A DNA stretch of 64,000 nucleotides from Flammeovirga sp. EKP202 (GCF_014534745.1 NZ_JACVVP010000010.1:143211-207210); one strand, 5' to 3'; shown: positions 29,703 through 39,383, counted from the stretch's first letter. Notes: generated from the sequence alone by a model not told the origin. Translations and numbers: made by a program.

Positions 29703-32700
29703 ATGAAAATAAAATACTTATTACTTATACTACTATCATTGGCTTCACTCTCTTCTGTTTGGAGCGATGACGGTATTCACCTTGCTACAGGAATTACATC
29801 CGAACCAAAAACCTTGTTCTTTTCAGGGTTAGAAAATGAAATAAACACAGAATGGGAATCAACTATATACAATGGTTTACCCGTATTTGAAAAATATAAT
29901 TCTGATGCATTTGAAGGCGATTATAGCTGTAGAATTAAATTCAATGCTACTGGTCAAAAATGCAACTTTACTTCTCTCAAAAGCATTGATTGGGAAGAAG
30001 GAAAAGTCTATAAAATCTCTTTTTACTACAAGGCACTAACGAAGACAGATAATCGTAATTCGAATATCAAGTTTTTCTCATCTGGCGGTACAAAAATCGG
30101 TCAGGTCAATTTAGAACCTCAGGAAAGTACAGATTGGGTACAAGTAAAATTCAGTTTTACACCAACTCTAAGTGATACAAACGGATATGTCTTATTTTCT
30201 TTTCATCCTTCTTCAGCAGGGAAAGGAGAATTACTTTTAGATAATTTTTTAGTAAAAAGACTCGGAGATGATTTCTTCCAAGATCTTAAAACCAAAACGG
30301 TTGCTTCCAACCCCAATGTAAAATGGACACAGTTTGGTCCAGGAATGAGCGGTAATAATAAGGTAGCATTTTGGCACCCAACGGATGAAAACACCCTTTT
30401 CATTGGTCCGAATATGGGTAATGTTTATCGTACGACTGACAAAGGACACACCTACGAATCAATGCTGAATGCTGATGCAAAAGGAATGGATACCGGAGAC
30501 CGAGGCCCTAGAGAGCTTTACAGCATCGACTTCTCAAGACAAAATCCTGATTTCGGATTCGCTACAGATAGACGAAATATTGGCATCTATAAAACGACTA
30601 ACAAAGGCAAAACTTGGAAACTTATCAACGGTGATCCATTTGAAGGCGTTTATGTTTCTTGCGTAACGGTTGATCCAAATAATGAAGACATTTGGTATGC
30701 TGGTGGCGGAAAAATGAGAGACTTTGGTAGAGTGCTCTTTCCTAAAAGTGATCCCCACGGCACTTACATCGACCCTGCCAGTCAAGGTAAAATATGGAAA
30801 AGTACAGACAAAGGTTCTACTTGGACATTAATGAATTCGGGTATTCACTCCAAAACCGAAGTTGAAACTTTATTGGTTGACCCGAAAAATTCTTCTATTG
30901 TTTTTGCAAGCACCAACAGAGGCTTTTATAAAACAACGGACGGCGGTAAAAATTGGGTGCAAAAAACAAACGGTTTTGATCATGAAGTGATGCGAGCCAT
31001 GACTTATTTCCATAATAAAAGCACCAACAAATACATTCTTTTTGTGATCAATGATATTGTTTGGAAAGCCGATGGACAAACTGTCACGGATGCCGGCGGT
31101 GGTATTTTTAAGAGTACCGACAGAGGTGAATCTTGGACAAAGATTAATGGTGACCTAGCATTGGACCTTACGCAATTCGAATCGAATACTGGTATCAAAA
31201 AGAGCTATTACAATACTGTTGCTCACTTTTTCGGGCTTTCTTATAATGACGCTGTTGCACAGTATCCAAATCTCCCCACAAAGATCACTCAACGATTTAA
31301 TACGATTGAAGTTGATCCTGAAGATGTTGACAATATTTATTTGAATAACGAATATTCTAATGCTTCAAAAAACAACTTTAAGCCAGGGCAACTTTGGAGA
31401 ACAAAAGACGGTGGTGAGCATTGGTATATCACACTTAGAAATGGTAAAAACTGGGAAATTGATTCCCCTGATAAAAGCTATTGGGAAGGCAGAAAAAACC
31501 CAATGGGTAGTAATATCAACTTAAACTATTTGAAACATTGGATGAAGCGTGATGACTATGAAAGAAAAGGAACCAACTTTGCTCGCTTCAGTGCTGATGG
31601 TAAAGTGTTGCATGCCAACATGGCTAAAGTATCTTTAATGTCTTATGATAAAGGAGATACTTGGGTAGATATTGATGATATTGAAGTCACACCAAATTCT
31701 GATAATTTTGTGGGTGCTGGCAATAGTAATGTACCTGGCCATGGTTTCTTCCAACACCCCGATTTAGAACAGCAAGTATATTGCATGGCAGGGGAAAACT
31801 CACTTTGGATTACAAATGATGAGGGCAACCATATCAGAGAAGGTGCTCAAGCCGTTCAATACAAATCGCTAACCGATGCAGAACAATCCATCAGTACTTA
31901 TGCTATCGACCCTCATGATATCTACAAGCATTATGCATTATTTTTCAGACAGCATCACAGAGGTGAATGCCTACGATCATTAGATGGTGGTGATACATGG
32001 GAGTCTATTGGTGTCGCTATTCCTGAGTGGGAAATTGCTGAGGGAGGTGGTGATCAATCGGTTCACCAAATGCAATTGACAATTGATCCAAATGACACTG
32101 ATAACCTCTACTTCTGCGTTCCAAAGAGAGCCAATAATATTGAATTTGTAGGAAACTCGGTCACAGGTTTTGGTGTGCATCGATCTACAGATGGAGGGGT
32201 AACTTGGTCTGAAATTAATTCAGGATTACCCAATGAACCGGATGTGACAAGAATTGCATTAGACCCTGATAACACTTCAACGATTTATGCTTGTGTTCAA
32301 CATTCTAATGGCGGTTTATATAAATCTGAAAACCAAGGAACTTCATGGACCAAAGTTACTTCAACTGCTTCTATCTCAGGATCATTTGGTATCAATGATA
32401 TTCATTTCAGTGAAAACGGTAAAGTCTACATTACGTCAGGCTCTAAAAATGGAGGTGCTGATGATGGTGGTCTTTGGGTAAGTGAAGACAATATGGGTAC
32501 TTGGAGTAGAATCTTTGATTATCCATGGACCAACCGCGTTGAAATAGCCAAGTACGACACTGATGTAATTTTAGTTTCTACATTGGCTAACACGACAATT
32601 GATAGACTGAATGCTGGCATTTATCTTTCAAAAGACGCTGGTGATACATGGGAGAAGATTAACACTGGAAATGGTCAGTCAGATAGAGTCAACGATATCG

Positions 32701-33305
32701 CTATTGATCAATATATTCCGGGTAAATATTATGCCTCAACGTATGGTAGTGGTTGGTACATGGCTTTAAATAATGAAGCTTTGATTCAACCTGAAATGAT
32801 CTATTTTGAAGAAGAAAATATCGACATACAACCTGGCGCCACAAAGCAATTGAAGACGGTAGTTTATCCGGAAAACGCTTACTTCCGAGGAATTGAATAT
32901 TTCAGTGAGGATGAAAGTGTCGCTACTGTAACTGCTTCAGGTAAAGTGAAGGGCAAAAGTGAAGGCATTACTACGGTTTATGCTCGTTTGAAAGGTTCTG
33001 AGATAGAAACTATGACTTCAATTCAAGTGAATGAGGTTCCACTAAACTTACCTCCAGAAGAGAATATCAATTGGGTTGTCTATCCTAACCCAACCTCTGG
33101 TAAAATCTATATAAAAGGAAATTATGCTATTGAATACCTTCAAAAAGCAACCATTTTTGATATCAATGGTCAGCTCCATGATTGTAATCAATTTATCAAT
33201 AACAATAAGTTAGTCATCAACACAGAATCACTTCCTAGAGGAATGTACGTGCTTGTTGTTGAAACACAAAACGATCAAAAACATTTCAAATTCCTAAAAG
33301 AATAA
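29703..33305 (+). CDS. BNR/Asp-box beta-propeller protein 1, with CBM-like, Ig and T9SS domains
   Basis: Secreted protein of 1,200 residues, activity unknown. Signal peptide to about 22; a jelly-roll CBM-like domain about 30-190 (FEGDYSCRIKFNATG, GELLLDNFLVKRLG); a long beta-propeller region about 195-1020 starting WTQFGPGMSGNNKVAFWHPTD with many Asp-boxes (STDKGSTWT, TTDGGKNWV, STDRGESWT, STDGGVTWS); a Big_2-like domain (YSEDESVATVTASGKVKG type, about 1036-1110); and a T9SS sorting tail (VYPNPTSGKIYIKG). Asp-box propellers occur in sialidases, GH74 and sortilins, but the sialidase FRIP motif and Arg triad are not recognised. The T9SS tail and CBM suggest it acts extracellularly on the polysaccharide. 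Confidence 0.8.
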   Translation: MKIKYLLLILLSLASLSSVWSDDGIHLATGITSEPKTLFFSGLENEINTEWESTIYNGLPVFEKYNSDAFEGDYSCRIKFNATGQKCNFTSLKSIDWEEGKVYKISFYYKALTKTDNRNSNIKFFSSGGTKIGQVNLEPQESTDWVQVKFSFTPTLSDTNGYVLFSFHPSSAGKGELLLDNFLVKRLGDDFFQDLKTKTVASNPNVKWTQFGPGMSGNNKVAFWHPTDENTLFIGPNMGNVYRTTDKGHTYESMLNADAKGMDTGDRGPRELYSIDFSRQNPDFGFATDRRNIGIYKTTNKGKTWKLINGDPFEGVYVSCVTVDPNNEDIWYAGGGKMRDFGRVLFPKSDPHGTYIDPASQGKIWKSTDKGSTWTLMNSGIHSKTEVETLLVDPKNSSIVFASTNRGFYKTTDGGKNWVQKTNGFDHEVMRAMTYFHNKSTNKYILFVINDIVWKADGQTVTDAGGGIFKSTDRGESWTKINGDLALDLTQFESNTGIKKSYYNTVAHFFGLSYNDAVAQYPNLPTKITQRFNTIEVDPEDVDNIYLNNEYSNASKNNFKPGQLWRTKDGGEHWYITLRNGKNWEIDSPDKSYWEGRKNPMGSNINLNYLKHWMKRDDYERKGTNFARFSADGKVLHANMAKVSLMSYDKGDTWVDIDDIEVTPNSDNFVGAGNSNVPGHGFFQHPDLEQQVYCMAGENSLWITNDEGNHIREGAQAVQYKSLTDAEQSISTYAIDPHDIYKHYALFFRQHHRGECLRSLDGGDTWESIGVAIPEWEIAEGGGDQSVHQMQLTIDPNDTDNLYFCVPKRANNIEFVGNSVTGFGVHRSTDGGVTWSEINSGLPNEPDVTRIALDPDNTSTIYACVQHSNGGLYKSENQGTSWTKVTSTASISGSFGINDIHFSENGKVYITSGSKNGGADDGGLWVSEDNMGTWSRIFDYPWTNRVEIAKYDTDVILVSTLANTTIDRLNAGIYLSKDAGDTWEKINTGNGQSDRVNDIAIDQYIPGKYYASTYGSGWYMALNNEALIQPEMIYFEEENIDIQPGATKQLKTVVYPENAYFRGIEYFSEDESVATVTASGKVKGKSEGITTVYARLKGSEIETMTSIQVNEVPLNLPPEENINWVVYPNPTSGKIYIKGNYAIEYLQKATIFDINGQLHDCNQFINNNKLVINTESLPRGMYVLVVETQNDQKHFKFLKE

Positions 33306-33307
33306 AA

Positions 33308-35887
33308 ATGAGAAAAATACTCTATCCTGTCTTATGGATGATGTGTTCTCTGTCTTGCTTCGGGCAAGATGGGGAGCACTTTTTCCATTCTCTAAAAGAA
33401 AAAGATGTCGCCTCCGACCCCTCCTACCATTGGTATCAATTTGGTCCGGGAATGAGTGGCAACAATAAATCCGCCTTTTGGCACCCTACAGACCCAAAGG
33501 TCCTCTTTATTGGTCCTAATATGGGAAACTCCTATCGATCTACAGATGGCGGTGTTACGTATGAAAGCGTATTAGATCCCGATGGTCCGGGCCTAAATGA
33601 AGGTTTGAGAGGTCCCAGAGAATTTAGAAGCGTTGATTTCTCAAGACAAAATCCTGACTTTGGTTTTTGTACAGATAGAAACAACAATGGTATTTATGTG
33701 ACGCATAACAAAGGAGCAACTTGGCAAAACATACTCGAACCTCAGTTTGATAAAAAATTTATGGCCTGTATCACCGTAGATCCAAAAGACGATCAAATTT
33801 GGTATGTCGGTGGAGGGAAAATGAGAGAACTTGGCAGGGCTTTATTTCCTCAGTCAAAACCTCACGGTGTGAATATTCACCCAAAAAGTCAGGGACAAAT
33901 CTATAAAACAACAAACGGTGGAAAAACTTGGAAGTTGATCGTCAATGGTATTCACCCTAAGACGGAAGTAGAATCTATATTGGTAGATCCTAACACTTCA
34001 AAAACCGTCTATGCAAGTACCAATAGAGGATTTTATAAATCAACAAATGGTGGAAAAACTTGGAAACTAAAGTCAAAAGGTTTAGGGCATGAAGTGATGA
34101 GAAGTTTCACCCATCATTATGATCCTAAAACAAAGAAGCTCACATTATTTGTGATCAACAATGTCACTTGGAAGAAAGATGGCAAAACGGTAAAAGATGA
34201 TAAAGGAGGCATTTTCAGAAGTGATGACAAAGGCGAAAGCTGGGTGAATATCAGCGGAGATATTGCTATTGATATGCGACAATTCAAGCCTATTTCATCC
34301 ATCATGAAAAGTTACTATCATGCCGTTGCCTATTATTTCGGTATGAAAGATAAAGAAGCTAAAATGGCATTTCCTGAATTACCTTCTGCCATCACACAAC
34401 GATTCAATACCATAGAAGTGGACCCCAATGATATCAACAATATTTATGTCAATAATGAATATTCTAATGCCTCAAGAAATAACTTTATGCCTGGGCAACT
34501 TTGGAGAACAAAAGATGGAGGGAAACATTGGTTTGTAACGTTTAGAAATGGACAGAATTGGGAAGCTGATTCAAAAGATGCTGATTATTGGACGAAAAGA
34601 AACAACCCTATCGGGAATAATATAGATCTGAAATACCTCAAAAGATGGATGTCAAGAGACCCTTATGATCGTAAAGGCTGTAATTTCGTCCGCTTTAATT
34701 GTGATGGCAGTATTCTGCATACACAAATGGCTAAAATTTCATTGTTTTCTTATGACAAAGGAAACACATGGGTAGATATTGATGATATAGAAATCGGCAT
34801 TGGAAATTATGTGGGGGGCGGTAATTCAAACCTTCCAGGACATGGGTTTTATCAGCATCCAGACTTACCTCATCAAGTGTTTTGTGCTGCTGGTGAAAAT
34901 AGCCTTTGGATCACGAATGACATAGGAAAAGAAATCAGAAAGGGTGCACAATCGGCCTCAGTACATAAATTTACAGAACATGAGCAATCTTTAAGTACTT
35001 TTGCCATTCATCCTAACGATACAAACATCAGATATGCACTGTTCTTTAGGCAACATAATAGAGGGGAATTATTTAGAACGACGGATGCTGGTAAAACATG
35101 GCATTCTCATGGTATGGCTATCCCAAAATGGAATGTAAAAGCACACAGCGGAGATCAATCCGTTCATCAATTGAATATCACTTTCAATATTGAAAACCCT
35201 GATATCATGTATTTCCATGTTCCCAAAAATGCGAGAGCCTTAGAGTATGTAGGCGATTCTCAAACGGGATTTGGAGTACACCGTTCCAAAGACGGCGGTA
35301 AAACTTGGGAAAGCATCAATAACGGTCTTCCTGTTGACCCTGATGTTTCTGCCATTGCCACACATCCTAAAAAAGCCAATGTTCTGTTCGCTACCGTTCA
35401 AAATAAAAATGGAGGACTCTATAAATCAAAAGACGATGGTGACACTTGGCAAAAAGTAGGTTCTACAAAAGAAATTTCAGGATCATTTGGTATCAACGAT
35501 ATTCATTTCGATAAAAAAGGAAATGCCTACATCACGGCAGGATGCAAGAAAAGTGGCATTAACGATGGTGGTTTATGGAGAAGTGCTGATGGCATGAAAA
35601 CATGGGAGAAAATCTTTGATTATCCTTGGACGGTCAGAGTGGAAACGGCACTTTATGACCACAATGTCATCCTTATTTCTACCCTTCCAAATATCAGTAA
35701 TAAAAGGAAAAACCCAGGCACCTACCTTTCCAAAGATGCCGGTAAAACTTGGGTAAAAATAAATAAAGGAAATGGGCAATCGGACCGTATTAATGATATA
35801 GCCATTGACAATTATACTCCGGATAAGTTTTATGTTTCCACCTACGGAAGTGGTTGGTATGTGACTTTTAAGGAAGAAGAATTGTAA
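33308..35887 (+). CDS. BNR/Asp-box beta-propeller protein 2
   Basis: Paralogue of the propeller part of its upstream neighbour, 859 residues, starting 2 bases after that gene's stop, so the two are co-transcribed. Signal peptide ending CFGQ, then the propeller only (YQFGPGMSGNNKSAFWHPTD, IGPNMGNSYRSTDGG, TTNGGKTWK, STNGGKTWK, YPWTVRVETALYD). The CBM-like, Ig and T9SS modules are absent, so it is probably periplasmic. The conserved N-terminal block and the shared LWRTKDGG.HW and NDEYSNAS/NNEYSNAS segments define a family distinct from ordinary Asp-box proteins. Function unknown; a glycan-cleaving or glycan-binding role is inferred from the PUL. Confidence 0.8.
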   Translation: MRKILYPVLWMMCSLSCFGQDGEHFFHSLKEKDVASDPSYHWYQFGPGMSGNNKSAFWHPTDPKVLFIGPNMGNSYRSTDGGVTYESVLDPDGPGLNEGLRGPREFRSVDFSRQNPDFGFCTDRNNNGIYVTHNKGATWQNILEPQFDKKFMACITVDPKDDQIWYVGGGKMRELGRALFPQSKPHGVNIHPKSQGQIYKTTNGGKTWKLIVNGIHPKTEVESILVDPNTSKTVYASTNRGFYKSTNGGKTWKLKSKGLGHEVMRSFTHHYDPKTKKLTLFVINNVTWKKDGKTVKDDKGGIFRSDDKGESWVNISGDIAIDMRQFKPISSIMKSYYHAVAYYFGMKDKEAKMAFPELPSAITQRFNTIEVDPNDINNIYVNNEYSNASRNNFMPGQLWRTKDGGKHWFVTFRNGQNWEADSKDADYWTKRNNPIGNNIDLKYLKRWMSRDPYDRKGCNFVRFNCDGSILHTQMAKISLFSYDKGNTWVDIDDIEIGIGNYVGGGNSNLPGHGFYQHPDLPHQVFCAAGENSLWITNDIGKEIRKGAQSASVHKFTEHEQSLSTFAIHPNDTNIRYALFFRQHNRGELFRTTDAGKTWHSHGMAIPKWNVKAHSGDQSVHQLNITFNIENPDIMYFHVPKNARALEYVGDSQTGFGVHRSKDGGKTWESINNGLPVDPDVSAIATHPKKANVLFATVQNKNGGLYKSKDDGDTWQKVGSTKEISGSFGINDIHFDKKGNAYITAGCKKSGINDGGLWRSADGMKTWEKIFDYPWTVRVETALYDHNVILISTLPNISNKRKNPGTYLSKDAGKTWVKINKGNGQSDRINDIAIDNYTPDKFYVSTYGSGWYVTFKEEEL

Positions 35888-35900
35888 TAGATTCTTAATT

Positions 35901-35938
35901 TCCCACCTCAAAAAACATGAGTAAATTTTGAGGTGGGA
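35901..35938. terminator. Bidirectional terminator ending the Sus/BNR operon
   Basis: A perfect 13-bp stem (TCCCACCTCAAAA, 35901-35913, with 35926-35938) between convergent genes. Confidence 0.85.
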
Positions 35939-35958
35939 TAAAAGATAATCAGTTATAA

Positions 35959-36585
35959 CTAAATACTTATAGATGCTAAATACTCTGGAACATTAGAAAT
36001 AATTCCATTCACTTTTTTATCAATCATATCTTTATAAATTGTTGCAATTTCTGCAACTGCAATACCCTCAGAACTGTCCATTCCCATACTTTCCATTGTT
36101 TCTTTCACATAGCCTGGACTGACCACATTGATGTTTACTCCATTTGTATCTTCCACTGCAATACACCTTACAAATGCTTCTAAACCTGCACACGCTACTG
36201 CTAATGCACTTGCGTTTGGAATTGGGTAAGTACTTGCCAAACCGGAAGTTACAATAACAAAACCTTCAGGTTTTAGATGATTAACAGCTTCCTTAATAAG
36301 GTTTACATTGGCAATTACTTTGGAGTTAAGAGAATATTGAAAAGCTTCTATCTCTAATTCTTTTAATGATCCCATACTACCATCACCAACAGTTGAAATC
36401 ACTCCATCAATACCCTCTATTTCCGTAAACATTTTCTGTATACTTTCTGGTTCTAATAGGTCTACATTATAATCACCACTTGTTCTGCCAATGGCAATTA
36501 CTTCGTGCTCTTTTTGTAATAATTCAACGATACCTGAACCAATAGTACCTGTACCTCCGATCACTGCAATTTTCATCTTTTTCAT
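35959..36585 (-). CDS. SDR-family protein lacking the YxxxK catalytic pair
   Basis: Rossmann-fold short-chain dehydrogenase relative, 208 residues. The nucleotide-binding GGTGTIGSGI is intact, as are the VTSG segment and NINVVSPGYVKETM. Where classical SDRs have Tyr-x-x-x-Lys, this protein reads ASALAVACAGLEAFVRC. It resembles a known short SDR subfamily (PRK07578-like) that also lacks the pair, so this is probably a subfamily trait, not damage. It lies 71 bases downstream of the alpha/beta hydrolase on the same strand, probably in one operon. Substrate unknown. Confidence 0.8.
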   Translation of the reverse strand: MKKMKIAVIGGTGTIGSGIVELLQKEHEVIAIGRTSGDYNVDLLEPESIQKMFTEIEGIDGVISTVGDGSMGSLKELEIEAFQYSLNSKVIANVNLIKEAVNHLKPEGFVIVTSGLASTYPIPNASALAVACAGLEAFVRCIAVEDTNGVNINVVSPGYVKETMESMGMDSSEGIAVAEIATIYKDMIDKKVNGIISNVPEYLASISI

Positions 36586-36656
36586 TATTTTAAATTTATA
36601 TATTAATAGATTTGAAGTATCCCCCTACCTAAATTGTATAGATGTAAGGGTTGTTA

Positions 36657-37643
36657 TTAGACTACTCTCTTCTGAAATGTTTCTTTCCAATTCAATATAT
36701 TTTCTACTAAAGCCTCCGCTTGATCCTCCTGCAAGAAATGTGATGCATTAGAAATCGTTATATGCGGTTGATTTTTTGCTCCTTTAAAATTGGTTTGAAA
36801 TTGAGTATCATATCCTTTCCCAGCTAAAAAAGGATCATTATCACTGAACAAAGTCAATACGGGTTTCTCCCATTTTTTTAGCTTCTTCCACGCTTCATTG
36901 ACCTCATTGATATCTGTTGCTATTATCTGAGGCATTGTTCTTGGGCCTGCCATGAATTGTTGATCTGGAAAAGGGGCATTATAGGCTTCCATTTCAGCCG
37001 TACTCAAAGTTCTATTGGTCAACACCTGCATTATTTTACCAATATTGAGTTGTTTTGACCTTGCAAAATAGCCACTCCAATTCCCAAAGGTTTTATTTGC
37101 CTCAAACTTTTCAATCGAGGGCTGACCACTTAAAGTAGTCATCAATTTCATAGTAATTGGAAATAAGTATTTTCCTAAACCTTTAATTTCGGCCAAGGCT
37201 GTATTTGCTACAACCAAATGGCTCAACCAATCTGGGTGATCAGCCAAGACCCTTAAACCTATCAACCCTCCCCAATCTTGCATAAAAGTCATCGCGTCTT
37301 TTATGCCTAATGTATTGACAAACTCAGTGACCCATAATACATGATTGGAATAAGTGTGATCTTTTGGATCAACAGGTTTATCTGATTTCCCAAAACCAAT
37401 TAAGTCTGGAGCAATTACATGAAAGCCCGCTTCAACAAAATACTTTATCATATGCCTGTATAAATAGCTCCATGAAGGTTGCCCGTGTAAGAGGAAAATT
37501 GTCTTTTCATTTCCTTTACCTTCTTCCACATAATGCATTCTAACTCCTCCTTCCAATACCATATAGTTTTCTCTAAAAGGATAATCTTCTAAGTTTTTAA
37601 AAGCATCATCAGGTGTTCGAATAAATTGAATTTGATTATTCAT
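36657..37643 (-). CDS. Alpha/beta hydrolase, haloalkane dehalogenase-like
   Basis: Alpha/beta hydrolase of 328 residues with the layout of haloalkane dehalogenases: FKNLEDYPFRENYM at the N-terminus, oxyanion segment LLHGQPSWSYLYRH, LIGFGKSDKP, nucleophile Asp in MQDWGGLIG (D123) followed by the halide-binding Trp, and a C-terminal NASHFLQED supplying the catalytic His. The first halide-contact position after HG is Gln rather than Glu or Asn, so real dehalogenase activity is not assured. It has no signal peptide. It is divergent from an HxlR regulator across 113 bases that contain a palindrome, suggesting direct control. Confidence 0.82.
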   Translation of the reverse strand: MNNQIQFIRTPDDAFKNLEDYPFRENYMVLEGGVRMHYVEEGKGNEKTIFLLHGQPSWSYLYRHMIKYFVEAGFHVIAPDLIGFGKSDKPVDPKDHTYSNHVLWVTEFVNTLGIKDAMTFMQDWGGLIGLRVLADHPDWLSHLVVANTALAEIKGLGKYLFPITMKLMTTLSGQPSIEKFEANKTFGNWSGYFARSKQLNIGKIMQVLTNRTLSTAEMEAYNAPFPDQQFMAGPRTMPQIIATDINEVNEAWKKLKKWEKPVLTLFSDNDPFLAGKGYDTQFQTNFKGAKNQPHITISNASHFLQEDQAEALVENILNWKETFQKRVV

Positions 37644-37706
37644 CTTTTGCGTGGTTATGTTTGATTATGCTTGTAAAACTAGGAGAGATGATTTATTTTA
37701 GAAACT

Positions 37707-37733
37707 AAGTATACAAAATATACTAGTATACTT
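37707..37733. promoter_or_regulatory. Candidate HxlR operator
   Basis: Inverted repeat AAGTATAC (37707-37714) and GTATACTT (37726-37733) with an AT-rich centre that itself contains TATAC-like half-sites. It lies between the hydrolase and the HxlR gene and could repress both. Confidence 0.5.
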
Positions 37734-37756
37734 GAGGATACCAACTTTCATTAATA

Positions 37757-38113
37757 ATGGAAAAAAGATATAAAACACCGAAGGAATGTTTAGGTAAATT
37801 AATGCCTGTTAGAGACACTCTTGATATTTTTCAAGGGAAATGGAAAATACAGATTATCAGTGTATTAATGTATTATGATGAATGTAGTTTTAAACTATTA
37901 AAAGAATCTGTAAAAGGGATTACTTCCAAAATGTTGTCAAAGGAACTAAAAGAACTAGAGGTAAATCAGTTAGTTGAGCGAGAGGTGATAGATACAAGAC
38001 CAGTCACTATTCGGTATCGAATTACACCTTATGGTGAAAGTAGCAGAGATATTATTATAGCATTATACAATTGGGGGGTTGAGCACCGAAAAAAGATTAT
38101 TGGGAAGGAATAA
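37757..38113 (+). CDS. HxlR-family winged-helix transcriptional regulator
   Basis: DNA-binding regulator of 118 residues. It has the family's early Cys (KECLGKL), the recognition-helix region TSKMLSKELKELEVNQLVERE, and the wing and final helix YRITPYGESSRDII. Many HxlR proteins sense reactive aldehydes, quinones or redox stress, which fits the linked hydrolase and SDR genes, but the signal here is unknown. It is divergent from the alpha/beta hydrolase with a palindrome between them. Confidence 0.88.
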   Translation: MEKRYKTPKECLGKLMPVRDTLDIFQGKWKIQIISVLMYYDECSFKLLKESVKGITSKMLSKELKELEVNQLVEREVIDTRPVTIRYRITPYGESSRDIIIALYNWGVEHRKKIIGKE

Positions 38114-38202
38114 TTTCGAAATTTATGAACACTCGCCCCCATCACTGACCTATGAATTAATCAATATTTAATGAGATTATAAAGAGGAAGTACAATAATA
38201 GC

Positions 38203-38757
38203 CTACTGAAGAAATACATTCAAACTTGTAGAATCTTCCTCTATGCTAGCATAAACATTCATAAGGTGAATCAATTTTGACTTTGTTATTGACAACGATG
38301 AATCATCCTGAGCATAAAAAAGTATCAACTTAGAAATATCTTCTGCCAGTTCATTTTGTCTGTTTTTATTGTTGATTTCCATTTCCAATACTTCTTTTAG
38401 CTGATTTTGATGATATGATACTGGGTTGGTTGATACTCTTTTATAAATACTATCATTTTTTAGATGTAAAGTATTACTCCTTTTGATATACCAACATACT
38501 TCACTCATACAAAAATTCTTTAGGTGTAGCTTGTAATTCGCTGAATCGGTATTCAATATTAATGTAGATGATAAATCCTCACAGGATCTTTCTTCAATAG
38601 TTTTAACCAGATGTTGGTACGTTTGCATTGTATCAATATCTATTAGGAAGTATTTGTAGGCTGGATTCTTATCTCCGAATTCAACATCTGTTTTAGTATG
38701 GCAAGAAGACAAGAGTAAAATAAAAAAACAACTAAGAGTAATGATTATTGATTGCAT
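38203..38757 (-). CDS. Hypothetical lipoprotein, 184 residues
   Basis: Not recognised. Signal peptide ending LSSC gives a lipobox, so it should be membrane-anchored. The mature part is charged and mostly helical in appearance, with no known motif. It contains an unusual CMSEVCWY segment that could form a disulphide. It stands alone, convergent with the HxlR gene on one side and next to the REP/RAYT block on the other. Confidence 0.6.
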   Translation of the reverse strand: MQSIIITLSCFFILLLSSCHTKTDVEFGDKNPAYKYFLIDIDTMQTYQHLVKTIEERSCEDLSSTLILNTDSANYKLHLKNFCMSEVCWYIKRSNTLHLKNDSIYKRVSTNPVSYHQNQLKEVLEMEINNKNRQNELAEDISKLILFYAQDDSSLSITKSKLIHLMNVYASIEEDSTSLNVFLQ

Positions 38758-38808
38758 AGATTACCTTATTGAAATATGAATATCACCTAAATATTAGTCA
38801 CTCAACCA

Positions 38809-38846
38809 CCTCAAAAACCCATGAATTAATTCATGGGTTTTTGAGG
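38809..38846. repeat. REP palindrome, copy 2 (perfect)
   Basis: A perfect 38-bp palindrome: CCTCAAAAACCCATGAATT and its exact reverse complement. It lies immediately downstream of the broken RAYT gene and provides its terminal codons. Confidence 0.85.
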
Positions 38847-39280
38847 AATGAAGGATAATGGCAACTAGATTCTAGATAACTTAACTCAGATAAGAAATCA
38901 ATTTTTTGATGCTTTTCCCATTGTTTTTTAATATAGTTTATCACAGTCGGCACTCGATCTGGACTTACAGAAAAAGCACAATACCCTACTTGCCATTCAA
39001 ACTGAAGTCAATACCAATCTTCAGTGTTTATACTTCTTGACGAGGCACCTTTTAACTTTTTGACAACTTCTGCAATACTTTGAGTACTGGGCAAACGAAT
39101 CAAACAATGAATATGCTCTTTATAGCCATTTACAAAGTATAGGTTTATTTCATTCTTTGATGCTATTTCTCTTAAAAGTGGAGATAATTTATGGCTGATT
39201 ACATCTCTGCTTAATAAGGGTTCTCTATCTTTTGTAGCCCATACAATATGAAACCATAATTGACTGTTTTGATGAGGCAT
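38831..39280 (-). pseudogene. RAYT / IS200-like Y1 transposase interrupted by a stop codon
   Basis: REP-associated tyrosine transposase, broken. The first 90 codons (MPHQNSQLWFHIVWATKDRE...) include the HUH motif in EHIHCLIRL. An in-frame TGA then occurs at 39008-39010. Beyond it the same frame continues LQFEWQVGYCAFSVS, carrying the catalytic Tyr segment, then VINYIKKQWEKHQKIDF, and ends at 38831 inside REP copy 2. Total length with the stop ignored is about 149 residues, normal for RAYTs. With a single point change, decay is recent; readthrough cannot be excluded. REP palindromes flank it on both sides. Confidence 0.85.
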
Positions 39281-39357
39281 GGAGTTAGTCTTTAGATGAT
39301 GAATCGAAATTTAAATCTAAGAATATTTATCAAATTCTACTAACCTTCTACCCTCAA

Positions 39358-39383
39358 AAACCCATGAATTAATTCATGGGTTT
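39358..39383. repeat. REP palindrome, copy 3
   Basis: AAACCCATGAATT and its reverse complement, perfect over 26 bp, upstream of the RAYT gene. It overlaps the last codons of the TudS-like gene. Confidence 0.85.

Noticed and set aside
29703..35887. Exo-alpha-sialidase label for the BNR proteins
   Set aside because: Asp-boxes are present, but the FRIP motif and Arg triad of sialidases were not recognised; Asp-boxes alone occur in many propellers.
39005..39010. Recoding of the TGA in the RAYT gene as a selenocysteine codon
   Set aside because: No selenocysteine-type hairpin was seen after the TGA, and RAYTs are not selenoproteins; a nonsense mutation is simpler.
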